Positions 25,584-36,500 of a DNA stretch of 41,584 nucleotides are shown here, piece by piece. The translations under genes were made by a program, and so were the position numbers. Source of the DNA: Bacteroidota bacterium (GTDB lineage Bacteria > Bacteroidota > Bacteroidia > Flavobacteriales_F > PHOS-HE28); NCBI GenBank assembly GCA_029573495.1, contig JAKQEI010000218.1, forward strand, positions 1-41,584. Reading direction: 5' to 3'. Below the pieces are notes generated by a model, which was not told the origin of the DNA, searched no databases, and saw only the letters and a program-made list of their open reading frames with translations. How positions within the stretch are numbered: the first letter of the stretch is position 1; each line of letters begins with the position of its first letter.

Positions 25584-27542
25584 ATGAAGAGAACGTTACT
25601 CGTACTGGCCCTCGTGGCGCAGTTGTTCAGCCAGGCCAGCGTGCAAGGGCAGGCCCCTTCTCCCGGCAATGTGCCGCAGCCCTGCCTCTGGCTGCGGGCG
25701 GACACCGTTGGCACCGGCGTTCACTATATGCTCTGGGACCGCTACGCTGGGGCAGACAATGGCGTGGGAAGTGCGTCATCCGTTCCTCCGAATGCCATGA
25801 ACTTCCATGGGGTACCCGCTTTTACTTCCATAGGAGATCCACGCTGGTTGATCGCCGACAGTATTTCGCCAACAGGTTCAACGATGTTCATGGTGGCCAA
25901 GCCTGTGAACACCGACGAGCGTGTATTGTGGGCAATGGAGGTGGCTGATACAGGTCGTGCGGTGCTGTCGAACAAACGATCGGCCGATCTGAACATAGGG
26001 CTGCACTTGCTACATGATCAACCGAACGATACCAATGCTCGGATGATCGCCCATATCCACCGCGCGGATACATCCTTTTCGGGCGAAGTATACATACGCG
26101 TAGGAACGCCAGCACCGACCCCTCCATTGCCGATCAGCGGCTTTGAAGGCACCTTACCTGAAGTGCTCTACTTCGACCGGGTGCTTGGGACAAGAGAGAG
26201 GACACGGCTATCAAGCTATCTGGCCATCAAATACGGGCTCACACTGCTAGAAGAGGATCTTGTCAATTCGGGCGATCGTCCGGTGTGGGCGTACAAGACC
26301 TATCGGAACTACTCGCATCATGTGTTCGCCATTGCGAAGGACAGTGCATCCGTGCTCGATCAGCGGCAAGCGACAAGTGCGATGGAAGCGGGGTTCCTAG
26401 CCTTTGGCGTTGATACGATCACCACCTGGCATGCAAGAAATCCAGCACTGATCCCGGATGGTCACTACCTCATTACGGGCGATGATGGAAGACCGCGGAC
26501 GTGGAAGCCACGCGAGCCGGGACAACCACAGTTCACCGCACGCACGTGGCACATGCAACGCACCGGCCCCACAGTGCTCAATACGCGGATGCGGCTGAAC
26601 GCCGCGATGATGTTGAACGCTCCGGAGAAGGCCGAGAATTATTGGCTCGTGATCGATCGTTCTGGCACCGGCTCGTTCGACCCTGGAGGCACTGAGTTCG
26701 TTCAAGCCATGCCGGGCCCCAACGAAGGAACGGTTGATCTGAATGGCGTGTTCTGGGATATTGATGGGACTGGAAGCGACCGCTACCGTTTCGCAGCAGG
26801 TGGTTCCTTCATACCGATGACATGGATCGATCCGCCGAATTGCGACCCTCCATCGCCGGGTTCACTCACTGTGCAGGTTCCTGGCGGGGAAGCGCCCATC
26901 ATGGCCCGGTTAAACGGCATTGGCCATGATGCGTTCGTGGAAGCGGAGGTCGCGGCTGACACGCTCACAACGATCCAGTTGTTGGCTGGGGAGTATGAGC
27001 TTACCCTCACGGACAATACGGGATACACCATCCAGGATCGCATCTGGATCCAGCCCAAGGACGCCCCAAGGATCGTACTGGCACCACAGTATGAATTGAC
27101 CGCACAGGAGCCTCTGGTCTTCAATGCGACCGTTCCAGGTACCATCAGTACCTATGAATGGCGGTTCAATGGGGATATCATCGCAACGACCGCACAGTTG
27201 GTGGTCGAGCGGCCCGGTGAATATACATGTACCGCGAGCGCTGACGGTTGCCCGACCCGAGTTCATACCGTGGTGTCCACTCGATCACCAGATACAGGCA
27301 TCGACATTGGCGTGATGCCCAACCCTAGTCTGGATGGCAACTTCATCATCCAAGTGACCCTTCGCGAGAAGGTCGATGCCCAGCTCACCATCGCGTCCCT
27401 GCAAGGAACACTGGTGCGCCAACGTATGCTTCGCGACCAGGACTTCCACCGCCTGCAGGAGCATATCAGCGGTGCTGGCCAGTACATCATTTCGGTCACC
27501 ACGGTCGATGGTCAACGGTTTACACGCGTGATCGTCCTCTAA
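25584..27542 (+). CDS. T9SS type A-sorted secreted protein with LamG/DUF8202-like region
   Basis: This 652-residue protein has a signal peptide ending near SVQGQ. It then has a concanavalin-like region (CLWLRADTVG, RWLIADSISPTGSTMFMVAK, LPEVLYFDRVLGTRERTRLS, SYLAIKYGLTL). The last two segments match the DUF8202-type block common in Flavobacteriia T9SS cargo, including the later DSASVLDQRQATSA. A beta-sandwich near 520-570 (TYEWRFNGDIIATTA, GEYTCTASADGC) is Ig/PKD-like. The C-terminus is a type A sorting domain: VMPNPSLDGNFIIQV to GQYIISVTTVDGQRFTR and VIVL. It is therefore exported through type IX secretion and probably attached to the surface. The giant RHS gene begins 12 bases after it. Confidence 0.85.
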   Translation: MKRTLLVLALVAQLFSQASVQGQAPSPGNVPQPCLWLRADTVGTGVHYMLWDRYAGADNGVGSASSVPPNAMNFHGVPAFTSIGDPRWLIADSISPTGSTMFMVAKPVNTDERVLWAMEVADTGRAVLSNKRSADLNIGLHLLHDQPNDTNARMIAHIHRADTSFSGEVYIRVGTPAPTPPLPISGFEGTLPEVLYFDRVLGTRERTRLSSYLAIKYGLTLLEEDLVNSGDRPVWAYKTYRNYSHHVFAIAKDSASVLDQRQATSAMEAGFLAFGVDTITTWHARNPALIPDGHYLITGDDGRPRTWKPREPGQPQFTARTWHMQRTGPTVLNTRMRLNAAMMLNAPEKAENYWLVIDRSGTGSFDPGGTEFVQAMPGPNEGTVDLNGVFWDIDGTGSDRYRFAAGGSFIPMTWIDPPNCDPPSPGSLTVQVPGGEAPIMARLNGIGHDAFVEAEVAADTLTTIQLLAGEYELTLTDNTGYTIQDRIWIQPKDAPRIVLAPQYELTAQEPLVFNATVPGTISTYEWRFNGDIIATTAQLVVERPGEYTCTASADGCPTRVHTVVSTRSPDTGIDIGVMPNPSLDGNFIIQVTLREKVDAQLTIASLQGTLVRQRMLRDQDFHRLQEHISGAGQYIISVTTVDGQRFTRVIVL

Positions 27543-27554
27543 CACCACCGGGCC

Positions 27555-30500
27555 ATGCGAGCAACAAGCCTCCTCTTCGCTCCGGTGATCACGGCGGCCC
27601 TGCTTTCGGGTACGATCGGACATAGGCCAGGGCGAACTGCTGAACGTCCTGTTCCAGTGGAGGTCGATCTGCCGCTAATGTCCACAACACCACCGATCGA
27701 AATGGCTCCGGTGATAACGCCGTTGGCCATGCGGTTCGAGGCTACCACCGATCATGGCCGGATCGGCAGATGGGATAAGTACACGGTGGATGAAGCCGCC
27801 GACAACCTCTTCCATATCCACCTTGACAGGCTCCCCGCCCAAGGTGAAGCGGTTTGGCTCGAGTATGAACTCATCGGCATCTCCAGCCACGATGCCGTTC
27901 CCCGTAGCATCAACCACGCACTGTCCGTTGGGGGCAGCGTTGCCGAAGTCTCTGAGCAATGGACACGTCAGCGCGAGCGGATATCTCCGAACAGTGTCCG
28001 TTTGGGCCGCAACAGCGTATGGTTCCATGCCCCCCAAGGGCCAATAGAAGGCTACGAGGTGCGCGACGTTCGGATCGTGCTAGGCGAAGCCCCAATGCAG
28101 AACGGTATCGTTTTGACGAACAACCAATGCACGAACTCCTATGGACAGGTCTATGTGAAAGGCCTGCTCACCGGTGTTGCTGGAAGCGCCACGCAGCTCC
28201 TCGCAGAAGGTCAAGTGTTGTTTGTGCAGGGCGGAACATTCGCAGGAACGATCGCGGTAGACTCCTTTTCAACGCAGATCCGTATGATCGCTGTTTTGCC
28301 CAATGGCGAAGTGATCGAGCAGACCTTCCCCTTTAGCGAACGAAACAGCTTCGACGTACCTGGGCCGATCGATGAGGCGGTGGTCATCAGCGAAGTGGTC
28401 CAGGTGGCAACAGGCGGCAGCCTGGAAGTGGCGGAGGCTATGTTGGACATCCCGGCGCAAGCACTCAAAAGCGATGTCCGCATCACCGCGATCGCGCTAC
28501 CCGCGAGGGAGCTACCTCCGACCGGCCAAGACCTGATCAACGTCTGCCGCAACGGTGCTGGTTATCGCTTCCTGCCGCACGGCACCACATTCGCGGCTGC
28601 AGTTGGCATCACATTGCCTTTCGATTCGGCGCGCATTCCCACAGGCTACGGTCCAGAGGATGTAAGGACCTTCTACTTCGACGAGGACCAACGCCGTTGG
28701 CTGGCCTTGCCGAAGGATAGCCTTCAACCACAGGATGGTCGCATTCGCTCCCGCACCACGCATTTCACCGACTACATCAATGGCATCATCCAGGTGCCGG
28801 AGTCGCCGGAAACGATGGGCTATACGCCCACGAGCATCAAGGACTACAAAGCGGGGGATGTCTCAGCTGGGATCACCCCCATCGCCCCGCCCGAAGCGAG
28901 CAATACCGGTGCGGTCACCACCCGGTTCCCTTTGAAACTGCCGCATGGACGCCAAGGCATGCAGCCCGAACTGGCGATCCAGTACAACAGTGAAGGCGGT
29001 AACGGCTGGTTGGGCCTTGGATGGAACCTGAGCACGCCTTCGATCACGATCGATACACGATGGGGTGTGCCAAGGTATGATCCAAGCAAGGAAACGGAGA
29101 CGTACTTGCTGGATGGCGAAATGATGAGCCCCGTGGCGCACCGCACCGATTGGGTGGCGAGGAATACGAGCGGGGATAAGACATTCCACACGCGCGTTGA
29201 AGGGAGCTTCCGGCGCATCAAGCGCAAGGGCAACGCCCCAGAAGACTACTGGTGGGAGGTGACGGAGAAGGACGGTACTGTGCGTTACTACGGAGGCGAT
29301 CAGGATGGTCTGAGCAACAGTGCGGTACTGCGTGTGGGCGACGCAAGCTCCACAATCGCCAAGTGGATGTTGCGGCGGGTGGTGGACAGCAACGGCAACA
29401 CCATCACGTACACCTACGAGACCGTTGAACATGTTGGCACATCTGGCAGCCCCAACATGGGCAGACAGATCTACCCCAAGCGAATTCGGTACACCGGCAG
29501 CGAAGGTGGGACGGACGGCCCCTACAGCGTCGAGTTCGACGTTGATGATACTTCACGCGACGACAAGCAGGTCAACTGCCGCTTAGGTTTCAAGGAGGTG
29601 ACGGCCAATCTGCTGAAGCGGATCGATGTGAAGTACAGTGGGGACATGATCCGTACATACCGGATGTACTACTCGGAAGGAGCCTTCAAGAAGACCTTGC
29701 TGGATAGCATCGTCGAGTATGATGCGAGCGGAGAGCGGTTCTATGGGCATGGAATGGAGTACTATGACGATGTTCGGGACGACGGGGGGCAGTATGTGCC
29801 CTATGGTGATAGCCTTCACTGGGGTACACCGAATGACAACGTGCTTGCGGAGATGATCTTTGAAGATGAGCCGGTGACAGCGTTGGGTGGGTCTGGTTCG
29901 AGTAATCTTGGTTTTGGAGCATCCGTCACGGTCGGGCCTCCAGGGTCCGCTACCAATAAGAATTGGACCGTTGGGGGCAACTTTAGCCACACACGGTCAA
30001 CCGGTGGCAGCCTCCTGCAACTCTTGGATATCAATGGAGACAATCTACCTGATAAGGTCTTCAAAGAGAATGGTCAGGTGATGTTCCGTTCGAACCTAAG
30101 GGGCCAAGGAACCATGGGGTTCGGTGTGCCTGAAGCGATCGCAACTTCCGGTAGCGCTGAACTGCACCTGATGAAGAGCCGAACCCGGAGCAATACAGTT
30201 GGACTCGAAGGGAATCCGCTGTCCTTCTCGATCGGGGCCAATGGCAATTGGTCAAAGACCTTGACCACGGATTACCTGATCGACCGGAACGGGGATGGTC
30301 TAACGGATTTCACCTCGAACGGTCGTGTGTACTTCAATTACAGGACCGGACAAAGCGCGCAAGCCACATCGTTGTTGAGCAGTGATACGGAGAATCCGAT
30401 CACACAGGGTGATTCCTTGATGATATCAGCCATCGAACCTGGTGAAATGGCGCAGATGGACTCGTTGAACCCACTACATGATGTTGTAAGGACCTGGATA

Positions 30501-33500
30501 GCCCCGTACGACGGGTTGGTTTCCATTGCTTCCACGGTCCAACTCGAATCCGACGACTCGAACGAAGCTTTGCAGTATGGCGACCAGGACGGTGTATTCG
30601 CGGTTATCCAGCACGGGAACGACACATGCTTCCGTGTTGTGCCTTGGGGGGAACCATTTGCCCCGGTGACCCACGATTGCTGGCCCGATCGATCTGTGCA
30701 AGCCGGTGACAAGATCTTCTTCCGCCTACAGTCGGTTTGGGATGGTGCCTATGACAAAGTGCATTGGTCACCGACCGTGCGCTATTTATCTGTTGAAGAT
30801 CCTGATTTGGATCCATCGACCCTGATAACGACGCGGGGTCCGAACATACGCGACCTGTACTCCTTCAATGCAGGTGAGTCATTCGTTCTCTCGGGCGACC
30901 ACGATCTGGTAATGCCACTTAACGGAACGATCCAGATCGAGAACGAATTCCTGAAGCCAGCCACTTCGGACAGTCTTTTACTTGCTGTGGTGCGCTTCGA
31001 CGAGATGGGAACGTTTGTTGATACACTGGTCAGGTATCATTTGGGATCCGGGTCCCAAGCACTATCCACCTCCTCTTCATTCCAAGTCGATTCGACCCAG
31101 ATCCTCCGGTTCCGGTTGACATCTCCCACCAACGTGGACTGGGGGGCGATCCAATGGTTCCCCAAAGTGTACTACAGTGACGCGGACGGCTATGGTCCGG
31201 ATCAATTGATCCACCCGGTAACCGGTGAGCCGCTGATGGTGTTTCATCCCGCGCCGTACTTGAGCATGTTCAACAAGGTTTTCAGTCATACCTATCTGAG
31301 CCCTGTGAAACGCATCCCAAGGCCTGTGATCGCGAGTTCCTCCGGGCAGATCACCGTGTCGCCAGTGCTGAACTATGGTGACGTGGGTGACATTGATGGT
31401 GAGATCACCTTGTCCGTTAAAACACCCGGCCAGATGGTTGGTCGCCGAACGATGGGTTATACCAACGGTACGTTCAGCAACGTGGGGGATCTGTCGGTGG
31501 ATGTTGAAGAAGGCGATACGCTCTTCGTGGAATACCACGTGAGCGACGACCGCATGTTCTATGACTCCCTATCGGTGTGGATCGACATCGGATCTCCTGA
31601 TGGCGTCGATGTGAGCGGATTCGATGATGCATTCGGTGTTTGGACCCGGTTCGACTCAACTGAACGAAGCTTGGGCGAACTGCATCGAAACTGGGGGGCA
31701 TTCGCGTACAACTACAAGGCCGTTGAAGATCAGGAACTCGACTCGCTCGACCTGATCCACGGTTCGATCCTGGACATTTCGTACGACCAAGTTTCCCAAA
31801 CGGAGGTGGAGGGGCTTGACCCGGACGATATGGGAGATATTGATGACCCGAGCCGAAGGCCGTTCATTTTCATGTGGTCGGACATGAAGAGGCACGCTTG
31901 GCTGGGTTACGATGACCTGACCTACGTGCGCGGCGATAGCGTCAGCAGCTCGCGCATGGGGGAGGACGATATGGATTTCAGCTTCGGGAGTCTTCCGGAC
32001 TCTACGGCCACTCAAGCACCCATCAAAGCATCCAAGTCGGAAACCTATGGTGCTACAGCCGGTATCAGTTTGGGTCTTTTGGGTGGAACGCTAAGTGGCA
32101 GTCTTGGGACCAGTCGTTCCGTACTAGACGTGCTCGACCTTAATGGCGATCGGTATCCGGATGTGGTAGGACGTAACGAGATCCAGAGCACCTTGCCAAC
32201 AGGCGGCATGGAATCTTGGACATGGGGATATACCGAAGGGCCCGTCCGTTCCAACGTCAGTGTGCTCGGCGTTGCGGCAAGCGGATCGATCACCTTGCCG
32301 AAGCCTACAGCAAGCGCGGGGAGCGGTGTGCTGAGGCTGCCTGGGGGAAAGTCAACGATCTCGCTCGGGCAGAGCGGTGATGCACAGGGCACGGCAAAAA
32401 CGATGATCGGGCTTTCCGCTAGCGCGAACGCAAGCACCAGCAAGGATGAATGCCAATTCTCTTGGTCGGATATGAACGGTGATGGCCTGCCGGACAAGGT
32501 GAAGCAGGGTTCGGTTTGGTTGAATACCGGGTACGGATTCTTGGAAGAAGAGGATTGGGGTGTCGGTGAGTTCCAGTATGGCTATGCCTTCGACACCGGT
32601 CTTGGAGGTGGTATCAGTCTGTACAATGGCAGCATCCAAGCCGGTTTGGCCATATCCAGGACCACCAGCAATTCCAAGGTGTCGATCATGGACCTCACCG
32701 GGGACGGACTTCCGGAGATCATAGAGGCCGATACTTTGGGCGGCGGGAATATCCGGGTTCAGGTGAACAACGGAAACGGGTTTGAACCGCCGATACCGTG
32801 GTCCACCGTGGCGATGCTCGATGCCGGTGTCTCCAAAGGCCAATCCATGAACACGGCGTTCACCTTCTGCATCAACCTTGTGTTTGTCCGCATCTGCATC
32901 AATCCGAACGCGAATTATGGCCGGGGTGCGTCGAAGTCCTTCACCCAGTTCACCGATATGGACGGGGATTCATACCCCGATTTCCTCAGTTCCAGCCAAG
33001 AGAACGATTTGGCGGTCTATTCTTCCCGCATCGCCCGCACCAACCTCCTCCGCTCCGTCTCCAGCCCCTTCAGCGCGAAGTGGCAGGTGGATTTCGAGGT
33101 GGCCGGCAATACCTACGAGCTGCCCCAGAGCAAATGGGTGATGAGATCACTCACCGTATGGGATGGCTTCACAGGAGATGGTCCCGATACTACCTATGCC
33201 ACCTTCGAGTATGCCCAAGGCCAGTACGACCGCCGCGAGCGCGAAACCTATGGTTTCGGTGAAGTGCGCACGCACGAGTGGGATACCGAGACCACGGCAA
33301 GCGAGCCATACCGCACCACCATCCAGACCTACGACGTCTCCGGCTACTACACCAAGGGCCTGCCGTTGGTGAAGACCGTGCAAGATGGTCAGAGCAACAA
33401 GTTCATCGAAACGGTGAACACCTACCAACTGAAGCTGCTTAACGGCAGCGACGCGCCCCCGAACTACAACAGCGACAACGATGAGGGCGCTGCATTCCCA

Positions 33501-36500
33501 GCCTTGGTGAAGACCGAGGACCGTTTCTATGAAGGTGAGTCAACTGCTGGGATCACCAAGACCATCACCTTCGGCTATGATGCGATCGGCAACGTGACGC
33601 GATATGCAGACCTAGGCTACGAGGGCCAGGATGACGAAGTGGTGGCCGATATCACCTACGATCCGAACCCGACCATCAGGTCCACTCCCGAAGAGATCAT
33701 CGTGCGCGTGGCTGGGGAGGTGCGGCGCCAGCGCAGGCAGGTCATGGACGACGCCAATGGCAACATCACGGATATCTATCAGACCATCATCGATGGTGAG
33801 TCCGCTCACTACGAAATGGACTACTACGACAACGGCAACCTGAAGTGGATCAAGCGGCCTGCCAACCACAAGGACCAGCGGATGCAGTACGACTACACCT
33901 ACGATCCGGAGGTCGAAACCTACGTGACCGAGGTGCATGACTCCTACGGCCACCGCTCTTCGAGCACTTATGAGTACCGCTTCGGACAGCTCGAAAGCAC
34001 CACCGACATGAATGGTGAGGTGACCCGCTACTCCATCGATGATCGCGGCCGCGTGGACACGGTGACCGGCCCGTACGAGCTCGTTTCTGGTCCGTACACG
34101 ATCAAGTTGGATTACGTCCTCCGTGAAAGTCTCCCGTACTCGGTGGTCACGCACTACGACCCTGAGCATCCCGAGGGGGAAGGCATCCGCACCGTGACTT
34201 TCCTCGATGGCCAGTTCCGCCCACTACAGGTGAAGAAGTCCGCCGTGATCAGGGATGAGAATGGAAACGAAAATGAAGCATGGATCGTCAGCGGTCGTGT
34301 ACACTTTGATGCCTTTGGACGTACCGTGGCGAGTTGGTATCCAACGGAAAGTTCGGCCGCGGTCGGCGCTTTCGTTGAAGAGCCGGATACGGAGGATTCG
34401 ACGGCCACCACCTTCGACATACTCGACCGGGAGCGGACCGTTACCCTTCCAGATGGTTCTACCACGGAAACGGCTTACGACATCGCCGATACCGACGCCG
34501 GAGTAACCGCGCTTTGGAAGCGCATCACCGACGCACTTGACAACTTCAAGGACAGTTATACCGATGTGCGCGAACGCGAGGTCGCCCGCACGGACTTCGG
34601 CCCCGAGGGCCCCATCTGGACCACCTTCCGCTACAACGGCATCGGCGAACTGCTGGATGTGACCGATGATGGCGGCAACATCACCCGCTACACCTACGAC
34701 CAACTGGGCCGCAAGCTCACCTACGACCATCCCGATGGTGGCCTGACGGAATTCACCTATGATCCGACCGGCAACCTGCTGACTAAGAACACCGCCAACC
34801 TGCGCGAGCTATTCCCCGATGGCGGCCCGATCAAGTACAGCTACCACTACCAGCGCGTGGATACGATCAACTACCCGCGCAATTTCATGAACCAGGTGGT
34901 GTACGTCTATGGCGATAGCACTGAATCTGAATACAACCGCGTAGGCCGGGTGAAGGTGCAATTGGACGGCAGCGGTGGGCAGGAGTTCTTCTACGGTCCG
35001 CTCGGTGAGGTGGAGAAGACCATCCGCACCATCGTGGTGAGCACCACCGACATCCGCACGTTCGTGAGCGAAGAACGCTACGACACCTGGAACCGCATCC
35101 AGGTGATGAAGTACCCGGATGGCGACAGCGTGGACTACGCCTACAACACGGCGGGCAAACTGAAGCGCCTAACGAGCACCAAGGACAACTTCGGCTACGA
35201 CGTGGTGAAGGACATCGGCTACGACAAGTTCGAGCAGCGCGTGTACCTGAAGCACGGCAACGACGTGGAGACCCGGTATGCTTACGAGCCGGACCGCCGC
35301 CGCCTGAGCACCCTGCGCGTGGACCAGCCCAACGGCACACGCATCATGGACAACGCGTACAGCTATGACCTGGTGAACAATGTGCTCTCCTTGGCGAACC
35401 AGCGTTCAGTGCCCGGTGATGGTCAAGGCGGACCAATGAGCTCGGTCTACACCTATGACAACCTATATCGCTTGACAAGCGCCACCGGTAACTACACAGG
35501 CAGCGCACGGGAAGATGCGTACACCCTCCATATGACGTACGACAACCTCCACAACATCACCGGCAAGTCACAAACGCACACCAGCACCTTCCCAACGGCC
35601 ACGCTCTCCAACTACGACTTCGCGTACACCTACGAAGGTGAGCGGCCGCACACGCCGAGCAAAGTCGGATACCGCACCTACGACTACGATGCCAACGGCA
35701 ACTTGAGCGACTGGGACGAGGATGCCCCGCGCATGGGCACGCGCCACATGGCCTGGGACGAGGAGAACCGCCTGCAGGCCGTGAACGATGCCGGCTACGT
35801 GAGCCAGTTCACCTACGATGCCGGCGGCGAGCGTGTGCTGAAGAGCCACGGCCCGATGCAAGGCGTCTACATCAATGGTGCACCCGTGGGCCTCATCAAT
35901 CACCGCGACAACTACACCATCTACGTGAGCCCCTACCTGGTGCAGGCGGAGCACGGCTTCACCAAACATTACTTCATCGAAGGGCAGCGCGTGACCAGTC
36001 GTACCGGCAACGGCCACTTCATCACCGGCCCCATGCCTACCAACGGGATCACCGCAGGCCGCGTGAACTACGCCAGCCGCTTCCTCGCCATGCAGCAGGC
36101 CGGGCAGCAACAAGTGGTGAATAACGCACCGGCGCCCGGTATTCCGACCCTGGGCGGCTACAACGGCCAGCCGGAGATCAGCGGGAACCCCACCTACCTG
36201 AACAACATCGGCACCTATGCCGCGCCCGACCCCAGCGAAGGTTGGCCGATGCCGCCTGTACCACCGGGCGCCCCCGGCACGCCGCCCACGATGACCGTGC
36301 CCTCGGTGACGAACGAGACGGTGACCGCTGGCTACGCCTTCATCACCGACGCCAACCAGGCGGAGATGAACCGCTACTTCTTCCACCCGGACCACCTGGG
36401 CAGCGCCAGCTACATCACCGGCACGGACGGCACCGCACGCCAGCACCTGGAGTACATGGCCTTCGGCGAAACCTTCGTGGAAGAATACAACGCCACCGGC